Under the pieces are notes generated by a model. That model did not search any database. It was not told where the DNA came from and worked only from the letters and a program-made list of their open reading frames with translations. 64,000 bases of DNA, from the NCBI GenBank assembly GCA_964019695.1, contig OZ026527.1:71754163-71818162 (forward strand), read 5' to 3'. Every line of letters starts with the position of its first letter. The stretch's first letter is position 1. Positions 11,101 to 24,800 of this stretch are shown in pieces. Source of the DNA: Loripinus fragilis (taxonomy: Eukaryota; Mollusca; Bivalvia; Lucinida; Lucinidae). The translations under genes were made by a program, and so were the position numbers.

Positions 11101-12270
11101 TACTACAAACTGATGCCCGTGTGGGCATGATGAAAATGGTAGTTCGCGAGACGGAAGCGCGTAAAGCTTCGGGGCGGCGGACTTCCACACCCCGATAACT
11201 CGGTATCGAAACATTGTTGCGGGCGGGTGCGCATGGCAATACCTGCGCCTCTGTGGGCCCTATCCGCGTGCAAAATCTAAAAGCGGTCAGAGCCTTAGAA
11301 AGCGCGTACAACCGCTATCCCCATTTGCCTTGGGCCCTATGGGAAAACAGGAAATATCATAATTGCGGTCCGGGGCGCGCGCGCACAATGATAATTTTCA
11401 CACCCGAGCAAGCTCTTTTATAGGTCAACATTTTGGAAAAAAAATTGGCTTGCTGCCCACAGCAGGAGCTGAGAACCATGCATTCGGAGGTTTTCACACC
11501 CCACCCACTAATGCCCTCAAAGTTTGAGAAAACGCGACCTTCGCGAAAAGCCCCGGAACCTATTGCAAAGTGATGAGCAGTGCCCAGGAGCACCTCTCAG
11601 TCATTTGCGCAAAATTCCTTCGTCTACAAGTGGCTCAAATAAGGGCGTGAAAATTGTGCCGAAAGCCCTTTCAGGGGCTATTGCTCGGCACTCGGGGGAC
11701 GGAAAATTTTACGCAATGCCTCACAATGAAGCACTGGTCGGGGGCTAACTTCTGGCACCAGTTTCGAGCCCGTCCGTGAAAGTGACCCGCGCAAGTTTTA
11801 GGCCGGTTCGGCTACTGTGGCCTAATGGGGCCTAATGGGAAGATCTTCTAATGCTCATAACTTTTTAATTTCCCGACGGAACGCTTTGAAATTTTCACCA
11901 TTTGTAGACGGCCTCCCGTACTACAAACTGATGCCCGTGTGGGCATGATGAAAATGGTAGTTCGCGAGACGGAAGCGCGTAAAGCTTCGGGGCGGCGGAC
12001 TTCCACACCCCGATAACTCGGTATCGAAACATTGTTGCGGGCGGGTGCGCATGGCAATACCTGCGCCTCTGTGGGCCCTATCCGCGTGCAAAATCTAAAA
12101 GCGGTCAGAGCCTTAGAAAGCGCGTACAACCGCTATCCCCATTTGCCTTGGGCCCTATGGGAAAACAGGAAATATCATAATTGCGGTCCGGGGCGCGCGC
12201 GCACAATGATAATTTTCACACCCGAGCAAGCTCTTTTATAGGTCAACATTTTGGAAAAAAAATTGGCTTG
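8181..12270 (+). repeat. Monomers u11-u15
   Basis: A-type copies starting at 8181, 8999, 9817, 10635 and 11453. Single changes: u11 t8602, u13 t10055, u14 a10843 and u15 t11623; none seen in u12. The u14 change (gccaaaag) recurs in u56 (45,186). Confidence 0.92.
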
Positions 12271-13906
12271 CTGCCCACAGCAGGAGCTGAGAACCATGCA
12301 TTCGGAGGTTTTCACACCCCACCCACTAATGCCCTCAAAGTTTGAGAAAACGCGACCTTCGCGAAAAGCCCCGGAACCTATTGCAAAGTAATGAGCAGTG
12401 CCCAGGAGCACCTCTCAGTCATTTGCGCAAAATTCCTTCGGCTACAAGTGGCTCAAATAAGGGCGTGAAAATTGTGCCGAAAGCCCTTTCAGGGGCTATT
12501 GCTCGGCACTCGGGGGACGGAAAATTTTACGCAATGCCTCACAATGAAGCACTGGTCGGGGGCTAACTTCTGGCACCAGTTTCGAGCCCGTCCGTGAAAG
12601 TGACCCGCGCAAGTTTTATGCCGGTTCGGCTACTGTGGCCTAATGGGGCCTAATGGGAAGATCTTCTAATGCTCATAACTTTTTAATTTCCCGACGGAAC
12701 GCTTTGAAATTTTCACCATTTGTAGACGGCCTCCCGTACTACAAACTGATGCCCGTGTGGGCATGATGAAAATGGTAGTTCGCGAGACGGAAGCGCGTAA
12801 AGCTTGGGGGCGGCGGACTTCCACACCCCGATAGCTCGGTATCGAAACATTGTTGCGGGCGGGTGCGCATGGCAATACCTGCGCCTCTGTGGGCCCTATC
12901 CGCGTGCAAAATCTAAAAGCGGTCAGAGCCTTAGAAAGCGCGTACAACCGCTATCCCCATTTGCCTTGGGCCCTATGGGAAAACAGGAAATATCATAATT
13001 GCGGTCCGGGGCGCGCGCGCACAATGATAATTTTCACACCCGAGCAAGCTCTTTTATAGGTCAACATTTTGGAAAAAAAATTGGCTTGCTGCCCACAGCA
13101 GGAGCTGAGAACCATGCATTCGGAGGTTTTCACACCCCACCCACTAATGCCCTCAAAGTTTGAGAAAACGCGACCTTCGCGAAAAGCCCCGGAACCTATT
13201 GCAAAGTGATGAGCAGTGCCCAGGAGCACCTCTCAGTCATTTGCGCAAAATTCCTTCGGCTACAAGTGGCTCAAATAAGGGCGTGAAAATTGTGCCGAAA
13301 GCCCTTTCAGGGGCTATTGCTCGGCACTCGGGGGACGGAAAATTTTACGCAATGCCTCACAATGAAGCACTGGTCGGGGGCTAACTTCTGGCACCAGTTT
13401 CGAGCCCGTCCGTGAAAGTGACCCGCGCAAGTTTTAGGACGGTTCGGCTACTGTGGCCTAATGGGGCCTAATGGGAAGATCTTCTAATGCTCATAACTTT
13501 TTAATTTCCCGACGGAACGCTTTGAAATTTTCACCATTTGTAGACGGCCTCCCGTACTACAAACTGATGCCCGTGTGGGCATGATGAAAATGGTAGTTCG
13601 CGAGGCGGAAGCGCGTAAAGCTTCGGGGCGGCGGACTTCCACACCCCGATAACTCGGTATCGAAACATTGTTGCGGGCGGGTGCGCATGGCAATACCTGC
13701 GCCTCTGTGGGCCCTATCCGCGTGCAAAATCTAAAAGCGGTCAGAGCCTTAGAAAGCGCGTACAACCGCTATCCCCATTTGCCTTGGGCCCTATGGGAAA
13801 ACAGGAAATATCATAATTGCGGTCCGGGGCGCGCGCGCACAATGATAATTTTCACACCCGAGCAAGCTCTTTTATAGGTCAACATTTTGGAAAAAAAATT
13901 GGCTTG
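12271..13906 (+). repeat. Monomers u16-u17
   Basis: u16 is unusually changed for subfamily A: a12390, t12619, g12806 and g12834. u17 has a13439 and g13605. The period is unaffected. Confidence 0.9.
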
Positions 13907-14714
13907 CTGCCCACAGCAGGAGCTGAGAACCATGCATTCGGAGGTTTTCACACCCCACCCACTAATGCCCTCAAAGTTTGAGAAAACGCGACCTTCGCGA
14001 AAAGCCCCGGAACCTATTGCAAAGTGATGAGCAGTGCCCAGGAGCACCTCTCAGTCATTTGCGCAAAATTCCTTCGGCTACAAGTGGCTCAAATAAGGGC
14101 GTGAAAATTGTGCCGAAAGCCCTTTCAGGGGCTATTGCTCGGCACTCGGGGGACGGAAAATTTTACGCAATGCCTCACAATGAAGCACTGGTCGGGGGCT
14201 AACTTCTGGCACCAGTTTCGAGCCCGTCCGTGAAAGTGACCCGCGCAAGTTTTAGGCCGGTTCGGCTACTGTGGCCTAATGGGAAGATCTTCTAATGCTC
14301 ATAACTTTTTAATTTCCCGACGGAACGCTTTGAAATTTTCACCATTTGTAGACGGCCTCCCGTACTACAAACTGATGCCCGTGTGGGCATGATGAAAATG
14401 GTAGTTCGCGAGACGGAAGCGCGTAAAGCTTCGGGGCGGCGGACTTCCACACCCCGATAACTCGGTATCGAAACATTGTTGCGGGCGGGTGCGCATGGCA
14501 ATACCTGCGCCTCTGTGGGCCCTATCCGCGTGCAAAATCTAAAAGCGGTCAGAGCCTTAGAAAGCGCGTACAACCGCTATCCCCATTTGCCTTGGGCCCT
14601 ACTGGAAAACAGGAAATATCATAATTGCGGTCCGGGGCGCGCGCGCACAATGATAATTTTCACACCCGAGCAAGCTCTTTTATAGGTCAACATTTTGGAA
14701 AAAAAATTGGCTTG
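13907..14714 (+). repeat. Monomer u18, 808 bp, 10-bp deletion
   Basis: One of the two tandem ggcctaatgg copies is missing, with the junction near 14,280, so this unit is 808 bp long. It also has two adjacent changes at 14,602-14,603. It is the only large length variant in the array. Confidence 0.95.
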
Positions 14715-17168
14715 CTGCCCACAGCAGGAGCTGAGAACCATGCATTCGGAGGTTTTCACACCCCACCCACTAATGCCCTCAAAGTTTGAGAAAACGCGAC
14801 CTTCGCGAAAAGCCCCGGAACCTATTGCAAAGTGATGAGCAGTGCCCAGGAGCACCTCTCAGTCATTTGCGCAAAATTCCTTCGGCTACAAGTGGCTCAA
14901 ATAAGGGCGTGAAAATTGTGCCGAAAGCCCTTTCAGGGGCTATTGCTCGGCACTCGGGGGACGGAAAATTTTACGCAATGCCTCACAATGAAGCACTGGT
15001 CGGGGGCTAACTTCTGGCACCAGTTTCGAGCCCGTCCGTGAAAGTGACCCGCGCAAGTTTTAGGCCGGTTCGGCTACTGTGGCCTAATGGGGCCTAATGG
15101 GAAGATCTTCTAATGCTCATAACTTTTTAATTTCCCGACGGAACGCTTTGAAATTTTCACCATTTGTAGACGGCCTCCCGTACTACAAACTGATGCCCGT
15201 GTGGGCATGATGAAAATGGTAGTTCGCGAGACGGAAGCGCGTAAAGCTTCGGGGCGGCGGACTTCCACACCCCGATAACTCGGTATCGAAACATTGTTGC
15301 GGGCGGGTGCGCATGGCAATACCTGCGCCTCTGTGGGCCCTATCCGCGTGCAAAATCTAAAAGCGGTCAGAGCCTTAGAAAGCGCGTACAACCGCTATCC
15401 CCATTTGCCTTGGGCCCTATGGGAAAACAGGAAATATCATAATTGCGGTCCGGGGCGCGCGCGCACAATGATAATTTTCACACCCGAGCAAGCTCTTTTA
15501 TAGGTCAACATTTTGGAAAAAAAATTGGCTTGCTGCCCACAGCAGGAGCTGAGAACCATGCATTCGGAGGTTTTCACACCCCACCCACTAATGCCCTCAA
15601 AGTTTGAGAAAACGCGACCTTCGCGAAAAGCCCCGGAACCTATTGCAAAGTGATGAGCAGTGCCCAGGAGCACCTCTCAGTCATTTGCGCAAAATTCCTT
15701 CGGCTACAAGTGGCTCAAATAAGGGCGTGAAAATTGTGCCGAAAGCCCTTTCAGGGGCTATTGCTCGGCACTCGGGGGACGGAAAATTTTACGCAATGCC
15801 TCACAATGAAGCACTGGTCGGGGGCTAACTTCTGGCACCAGTTTCGAGCCCGTCCGTGAAAGTGACCCGCGCAAGTTTTAGGCCGGTTCGGCTACTGTGG
15901 CCTAATGGGGCCTAATGGGAAGATCTTCTAATGCTCATAACTTTTTAATTTCCCGACGGAACGCTTTGAAATTTTCACCATTTGTAGACGGCCTCCCGTA
16001 CTACAAACTGATGCCCGTGTGGGCATGATGAAAATGGTAGTTCGCGAGACGGAAGCGCGTAAAGCTTCGGGGCGGCGGACTTCCACACCCCGATAACTCG
16101 GTATCGAAACATTGTTGCGGGCGGGTGCGCATGGCAATACCTGCGCCTCTGTGGGCCCTATCCGCGTGCAAAATCTAAAAGCGGTCAGAGCCTTAGAAAG
16201 CGCGTACAACCGCTATCCCCATTTGCCTTGGGCCCTATGGGAAAACAGGAAATATCATAATTGCGGTCCGGGGCGCGCGCGCACAATGATAATTTTCACA
16301 CCCGAGCAAGCTCTTTTATAGGTCAACATTTTGGAAAAAAAATTGGCTTGCTGCCCACAGCAGGAGCTGAGAACCATGCATTCGGAGGTTTTCACACCCC
16401 ACCCACTAATGCCCTCAAAGTTTGAGAAAACGCGACCTTCGCGAAAAGCCCCGGAACCTATTGCAAAGTGATGAGCAGTGCCCAGGAGCACCTCTCAGTC
16501 ATTTGCGCAAAATTCCTTCGGCTACAAGTGGCTCAAATAAGGGCGTGAAAATTGTGCCGAAAGCCCTTTCAGGGGCTATTGCTCGGCACTCGGGGGACGG
16601 AAAATTTTACGCAATGCCTCACAATGAAGCACTGGTCGGGGGCTAACTTCTGGCACCAGTTTCGAGCCCGTCCGTGAAAGTGACCCGCGCAAGTTTTAGG
16701 CCGGTTCGGCTACTGTGGCCTAATGGGGCCTAATGGGAAGATCTTCTAATGCTCATAACTTTTTAATTTCCCGACGGAACGCTTTGAAATTTTCACCATT
16801 TGTAGACGGCCTCCCGTACTACAAACTGATGCCCGTGTGGGCATGATGAAAATGGTAGTTCGCGAGACGGAAGCGCGTAAAGCTTCGGGGCGGCGGACTT
16901 CCACACCCCGATAACTCGGTATCGAAACATTGTTGCGGGCAGGTGCGCATGGCAATACCTGCGCCTCTGTGGGCCCTATCCGCGTGCAAAATCTAAAAGC
17001 GGTCAGAGCCTTAGAAAGCGCGTACAACCGCTATCCCCATTTGCCTTGGGCCCTATGGGAAAACAGGAAATATCATGATTGCGGTCCGGGGCGCACGCGC
17101 ACAATGATAATTTTCACACCCGAGCAAGCTCTTTTATAGGTCAACATTTTGGAAAAAAAATTGGCTTG
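14715..17168 (+). repeat. Monomers u19-u21
   Basis: u19 and u20 show no change from the A consensus. u21 has a16941, g17077 and a17095; the first and last are CpG transitions. Confidence 0.92.
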
Positions 17169-18803
17169 CTGCCCACAGCAGGAGCTGAGAACCATGCATT
17201 CGGAGGTTTTCACACCCCACCCACTAATGCCCTCAAAGTTTGAGAAAACGCGACCTTCGCGAAAAGCCCCGGAACCTATTGCAAAGTGATGAGCAGTGCC
17301 CAGGAGCACCTCTCAGTCATTTGCGCAAAATTCCTTCGGCTACAAGTGGCTCAAATAAGGGCGTGAAAATTGTGCCGAAAGCCCTTTCAGGGGCTATTGC
17401 TCGGCACTCGGGGGACGGAAAATTTTACGCAATGCCTCACAATGAAGCACTGGTCGGGGGCTAACTTCTGGCACCAGTTTCGAGCCCGTCCGTGAAAGTG
17501 ACCCGCGCAAGTTTTAGGCCGGTTCGGCTACTGTGGCCTAATGGGGCCTAATGGGAAGATCTTCTAATGCTCATAACTTTTTAATTTCCCGACGGAACGC
17601 TTTGAAATTTTCACCATTTGTAGACGGCCTCCCGTACTACAAACTGATGCCCGTGTGGGCATGATGAAAATGGTAGTTCGCGAGACGGAAGCGCGTAAAG
17701 CTTCGGGGCGGCGGACTTCCACACCCCGATAACTCGGTATCGAAACATTGTTGCGGGCGGGTGCGCATGGCAATACGTGCGCCTCTGTGGGCCCTATCCG
17801 CGTGCAAAATCTAAAAGCGGTCAGAGCCTTAGAAAGCGCGTACAACCGCTATCCCCATTTGCCTTGGGCCCTATGGGAAAACAGGAAATATCATAATTGC
17901 GGTCCGGGGCGCGCGCGCACAATGATAATTTTCACACCCGAGCAAGCTCTTTTATAGGTCAACATTTTGGAAAAAAATTGGCTTGCTGCCCACAGCAGGA
18001 GCTGAGAACCATGCATTCGGAGGTTTTCACACCCCACCCACTAATGCCCTCAAAGTTTGAGAAAACGCGACCTTCAGGAAAAGCCCCGGAACCTATTGCA
18101 AAGTGATGAGCAGTGCCCAGGAGCACCTCTCAGTCATTTGCGCAAAATTCCTTCGGCTACAAGTGGCTCAAATAAGGGCGTGAAAATTGTGCCGAAAGCC
18201 CTTTCAGGGGCTATTGCTCGGCACTCGGGGGACGGAAAATTTTACGCAATGCCTCACAATGAAGCACTGGTCGGGGGCTAACTTCTGGCACCAGTTTCGA
18301 GCCCGTCCGTGAAAGTGACCCGCGCAAGTTTTAGGTCGGTTCGGCTACTGTGGCCTAATGGGGCCTAATGGGAAGATCTTCTAATGCTCATAACTTTTTA
18401 ATTTCCCGACGGAACGCTTTGAAATTTTCACCATTTGTAGACGGCCTCCCGTACTACAAACTGATGCCCGTGTGGGCATGATGAAAATGGTAGTTCGCGA
18501 GACGGAAGCGCGTAAAGCTTTGGGGCGGCGGACTTCCACACCCCGATAACTCGGTATCGAAACATTGTTGCGGGCGGGTGCGCATGGCAATACCTGCGCC
18601 TCTGTGGGCCCTATCCGCGTGCAAAATCTAAAAGCGGTCAGAGCCTTAGAAAGCGCGTACAACCGCTATCCCCATTTGCCTTGGGCCCTATGGGAAAACA
18701 GGAAATATCATAATTGCGGTCCGGGGCGCGCGCGCACAATGATAATTTTCACACCCGAGCAAGCTCTTTTATAGGTCAACATTTTGGAAAAAAAATTGGC
18801 TTG
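17169..18803 (+). repeat. Monomers u22-u23
   Basis: u22 is 817 bp (A7 tract) with g17777. u23 has the double change cttcgcg to cttcagg (18,076-18,077), t18336 and t18521. The double change recurs only in u61, in the other subfamily; t18521 recurs in u64 (52,054). Confidence 0.92.
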
Positions 18804-21800
18804 CTGCCCACAGCAGGAGCTGAGAACCATGCATTCGGAGGTTTTCACACCCCACCCACTAATGCCCTCAAAGTTTGAGAAAACGCGACCTTCGCGAAAA
18901 GCCCCGGAACCTATTGCAAAGTGATGAGCAGTGCCCAGGAGCACCTCTCAGTCATTTGCGCAAAATTCCTTCGGCTACAAGTGGCTCAAATAAGGGCGTG
19001 AAAATTGTGCCGAAAGCCCTTTCAGGGGCTATTGCTCGGCACTCGGGGGACGGAAAATTTTACGCAATGCCTCACAATGAAGCACTGGTCGGGGGCTAAC
19101 TTCTGGCACCAGTTTCGAGCCCGTCCGTGAAAGTGACCCGCGCAAGTTTTAGGCCGGTTCGGCTACTGTGGCCTAATGGGGCCTAATGGGAAGATCTTCT
19201 AATGCTCATAACTTTTTAATTTCCCGACGGAACGCTTTGAAATTTTCACCATTTGTAGACGGCCTCCCGTACTACAAACTGATGCCCGTGTGGGCATGAT
19301 GAAAATGGTAGTTCGCGAGACGGAAGCGCGTAAAGCTTCGGGGCGGCGGACTTCCACACCCCGATAACTCGGTGTCGAAACATTGTTGCGGGCGGGTGCG
19401 CATGGCAATACCTGCGCCTCTGTGGGCCCTATCCGCGTGCAAAATCTAAAAGCGGTCAGAGCCTTAGAAAGCGCGTACAACCGCTATCCCCATTTGCCTT
19501 GGGCCCTATGGGAAAACAGGAAATATCATAATTGCGGTCCGGGGCGCGCGCGCACAATGATAATTTTCACACCCGAGCAAGCTCTTTTATAGGTCAACAT
19601 TTTTGAAAAAAAATTGGCTTGCTGCCCACAGCAGGAGCTGAGAACCATGCATTCGGAGGTTTTCACACCCCACCCACTAATGCCCTCAAAGTTTGAGAAA
19701 ACGCGACCTTCGCGAAAAGCCCCGGAACCTATTGCAAAGTGATGAGCAGTGCCCAGGAGCACCTCTCAGTCATTTGCGCAAAATTCCTTCGGCTACAAGT
19801 GGCTCAAATAAGGGCGTGAAAATTGTGCCGAAAGCCCTTTCAGGGGCTATTGCTCGGCACTCGGGGGACGGAAAATTTTACGCAATGCCTCACAATGAAG
19901 CACTGGTCGGGGGCTAACTTCTGGCACCAGTTTCGAGCCCGTCCGTGAAAGTGACCCGCGCAAGTTTTAGGCCGGTTCGGCTACTGTGGCCTAATGGGGC
20001 CTAATGGGAAGATCTTCTAATGCTCATAACTTTTTAATTTCCCGACGGAACGCTTTGAAATTTTCACCATTTGTAGACGGCCTCCCGTACTACAAACTGA
20101 TGCCCGTGTGGGCATGATGAAAATGGTAGTTCGCGAGACGGAAGCGCGTAAAGCTTCGGGGCGGCGGACTTCCACACCCCGATAACTCGGTATCGAAACA
20201 TTGTTGCGGGCGGGTGCGCATGGCAATACCTGCGCCTCTGTGGGCCCTATCCGCGTGCAAAATCTAAAAGCGGTCAGAGCCTTAGAAAGCGCGTACAACC
20301 GCTATCCCCATTTGCCTTGGGCCCTATGGGAAAACAGGAAATATCATAATTGCGGTCCGGGGCGCGCGCGCACAATGATAATTTTCACACCCGAGCAAGC
20401 TCTTTTATAGGTCAACATTTTGGAAAAAAAATTGGCTTGCTGCCCACAGCAGGAGCTGAGAACCATGCATTCGGAGGTTTTCACACCCCACCCACTAATG
20501 CCCTCAAAGTTTGAGAAAACGCGACCTTCGCGAAAAGCCCCGGAACCTATTGCAAAGTGATGAGCAGTGCCCAGGAGCACCTCTCAGTCATTTGCGCAAA
20601 ATTCCTTCGGCTACAAGTGGCTCAAATAAGGGCGTGAAAATTGTGCCGAAAGCCCTTTCAGGGGCTATTGCTCGGCACTCGGGGGACGGAAAATTTTACG
20701 CAATGCCTCACAATGAAGCACTGGTCGGGGGCTAACTTCTGGCACCAGTTTCGAGCCCGTCCGTGAAAGTGACCCGCGCAAGTTTTAGGCCGGTTCGGCT
20801 ACTGTGGCCTAATGGGGCCTAATGGGAAGATCTTCTAATGCTCATAACTTTTTAATTTCCCGACGGAACGCTTTGAAATTTTCACCATTTGTAGACGGCC
20901 TCCCGTACTACAAACTGATGCCCGTGTGGGCATGATGAAAATGGTAGTTCGCGAGACGGAAGCGCGTAAAGCTTCGGGGCGGCGGACTTCCACACCCCGA
21001 TAACTCGGTATCGAAACATTGTTGCGGGCGGGTGCGCATGGCAATACCTGCGCCTCTGTGGGCCCTATCCGCGTGCAAAATCTAAAAGCGGTCAGAGCCT
21101 TAGAAAGCGCGTACAACCGCTATCCCCAATTGCCTTGGGCCCTATGGGAAAACAGGAAATATCATAATTGCGGTCAGGGGCGCGCGCGCACAATGATAAT
21201 TTTCACACCCGAGCAAGCTCTTTTATAGGTCAACATTTTGGAAAAAAAATTGGCTTGCTGCCCACAGCAGGAGCTGAGAACCATGCATTCGGAGGTTTTC
21301 ACACCCCACCCACTAATGCCCTCAAAGTTTGAGAAAACGCGACCTTCGCGAAAAGCCCCGGAACCTATTGCAAAGTGATGAGCAGTGCCCAGGAGCACCT
21401 CTCAGTCATTTGCGCAAAATTCCTTCGGCTACAAGTGGCTCAAATAAGGGCGTGAAAATTGTGCCGAAAGCCCTTTCAGGGGCTATTGCTCGGCACTCGG
21501 GGGACGGAAAATTTTACGCAATGCCTCACAATGAAGCACTGGTCGGGGGCTAACTTCTGGCACCAGTTTCGAGCCCGTCCGTGAAAGTGACCCGCGCAAG
21601 TTTTAGGCCGGTTCGGCTACTGTGGCCTAATGGGGCCTAATGGGAAGATCTTCTAATGCTCATAACTTTTTAATTTCCCGACGGAACGCTTTGAAATTTT
21701 CACCATTTGTAGACGGCCTCCCGTACTACAAACTGATGCCCGTGTGGGCATGATGAAAATGGTAGTTCGCGAGACGGAAGCGCGTAAAGCTTCGGGGCGG

Positions 21801-24800
21801 CGGACTTCCACACCCCGATAACTCGGTATCGAAACATTGTTGCGGGCGGGTGCGCATGGCAATACCTGCGCCTCTGTGGGCCCTATCCGCGTGCAAAATC
21901 TAAAAGCGGTCAGAGCCTTAGAAAGCGCGTACAACCGCTATCCCCATTTGCCTTGGGCCCTATGGGAAAACAGGAAATATCATAATTGCGGTCCGGGGCG
22001 CGCGCGCACAATGATAATTTTCACACCCGAGCAAGCTCTTTTATAGGTCAACATTTTGGAAAAAAAATTGGCTTGCTGCCCACAGCAGGAGCTGAGAACC
22101 ATGCATTCGGAGGTTTTCACACCCCACCCACTAATGCCCTCAAAGTTTGAGAAAACGCGACCTTCGCGAAAAGCCCCGGAACCTATTGCAAAGTGATGAG
22201 CAGTGCCCAGGAGCACCTCTCAGTCATTTGCGCAAAATTCCTTCGGCTACAAGTGGCTCAAATAAGGGCGTGAAAATTGTGCCGAAAGCCCTTTCAGGGG
22301 CTATTGCTCAGCACTCGGGGGACGGAAAATTTTACGCAATGCCTCACAATGAAGCACTGGTCGGGGGCTAACTTCTGGCACCAGTTTCGAGCCCGTCCGT
22401 GAAAGTGACCCGCGCAAGTTTTAGGCCGGTTCGGCTACTGTGGCCTAATGGGGCCTAATGGGAAGATCTTCTAATGCTCATAACTTTTTAATTTCCCGAC
22501 GGAACGCTTTGAAATTTTCACCATTTGTAGACGGCCTCCCGTACTACAAACTGATGCCCGTGTGGGCATGATGAAAATGGTAGTTCGCGAGACGGAAGCG
22601 CGTAAAGCTTCGGGGCGGCGGACTTCCACACCCCGATAACTCGGTATCGAAACATTGTTGCGGGCGGGTGCGCATGGCAATACCTGCGCCTCTGTGGGCC
22701 CTATCCGCGTGCAAAATCTGAAAGCGGTCAGAGCCTTAGAAAGCGCGTACAACCGCTATCCCCATTTGCCTTGGGCCCTATGGGAAAACAGGAAATATCA
22801 TAATTGCGGTCCGGGGCGCGCGCGCACAATGATAATTTTCACACCCGAGCAAGCTCTTTTATAGGTCAACATTTTGGAAAAAAAATTGGCTTGCTGCCCA
22901 CAGCAGGAGCTGAGAACCATGCATTCGGAGGTTTTCACACCCCACCCACTAATGCCCTCAAAGTTTGAGAAAACGCGACCTTCGCGAAAAGCCCCGGAAC
23001 CTATTGCAAAGTGATGAGCAGTGCCCAGGAGCACCTCTCAGTCATTTGCGCAAAATTCCTTCGGCTACAAGTGGCTCAAATAAGGGCGTGAAAATTGTGC
23101 CGAAAGCCCTTTCAGGGGCTATTGCTCGGCACTCGGGGGACGGAAAATTTTACGCAATGCCTCACAATGAAGCACTGGTCGGGGGCTAACTTCTGGCACC
23201 AGTTTCGAGCCCGTCCGTGAAAGTGACCCGCGCAAGTTTTAGGCCGGTTCGGCTACTGTGGCCTAATGGGGCCTAATGGGAAGATCTTCTAATGCTCATA
23301 ACTTTTTAATTTCCCGACGGAACGCTTTGAAATTTTCACCATTTGTAGACGGCCTCCCGTACTACAAACTGATGCCCGTGTGGGCATGATGAAAATGGTA
23401 GTTCGCGAGACGGAAGCGCGTAAAGCTTCGGGGCGGCGGACTTCCACACCCCGATAACTCGGTATCGAAACATTGTTGCGGGCGGGTGCGCATGGCAATA
23501 CCTGCGCCTCTGTGGGCCCTATCCGCGTGCAAAATCTAAAAGCGGTCAGAGCCTTAGAAAGCGCGTACAACCGCTATCCCCATTTGCCTTGGGCCCTATG
23601 GGAAAACAGGAAATATCATAATTGCGGTCCGGGGCGCGCGCGCACAATGATAATTTTCACACCCGAGCAAGCTCTTTTATAGGTCAACATTTTGGAAAAA
23701 AAATTGGCTTGCTGCCCACAGCAGGAGCTGAGAACCATGCATTCGGAGGTTTTCACACCCCACCCACTAATGCCCTCAAAGTTTGAGAAAACGCGACCTT
23801 CGCGAAAAGCCCCGGAACCTATTGCAAAGTGATGAGCAGTGCCCAGGAGCACCTCTCAGTCATTTGCGCAAAATTCCTTCGGCTACAAGTGGCTCAAATA
23901 AGGGCGTGAAAATTGTGCCGAAAGCCCTTTCAGGGGCTATTGCTCGGCACTCGGGGGACGGAAAATTTTACGCAATGCCTCACAATGAAGCACTGGTCGG
24001 GGGCTAACTTCTGGCACCAGTTTCGAGCCCGTCCGTGAAAGTGACCCGCGCAAGTTTTAGGCCGGTTCGGCTACTGTGGCCTAATGGGGCCTAATGGGAA
24101 GATCTTCTAATGCTCATAACTTTTTAATTTCCCGACGGAACGCTTTGAAATTTTCACCATTTGTAGACGGCCTCCCGTACTACAAACTGATGCCCGTGTG
24201 GGCATGATGAAAATGGTAGTTCGCGAGACGGAAGCGCGTAAAGCTTCGGGGCGGCGGACTTCCACACCCCGATAACTCGGTATCGAAACATTGTTGCGGG
24301 CGGGTGCGCATGGCAATACCTGCGCCTCTGTGGGCCCTATCCGCGTGCAAAATCTAAAAGCGGTCAGAGCCTTAGAAAGCGCGTACAACCGCTATCCCCA
24401 TTTGCCTTGGGCCCTATGGGAAAACAGGAAATATCATAATTGCGGTCCGGGGCGCGCGCGCACAATGATAATTTTCATACCCGAGCAAGCTCTTTTATAG
24501 GTCAACATTTTGGAAAAAAAATTGGCTTGCTGCCCACAGCAGGAGCTGAGAACCATGCATTCGGAGGTTTTCACACCCCACCCACTAATGCCCTCAAAGT
24601 TTGAGAAAACGCGACCTTCGCGAAAAGCCCCGGAACCTATTGCAAAGTGATGAGCAGTGCCCAGGAGCACCTCTCAGTCATTTGCGCAAAATTCCTTCGG
24701 CTACAAGTGGCTCAAATAAGGGCGTGAAAATTGTGCCGAAAGCCCTTTCAGGGGCTATTGCTCGGCACTCGGGGGACGGAAAATTTTACGCAATGCCTCA

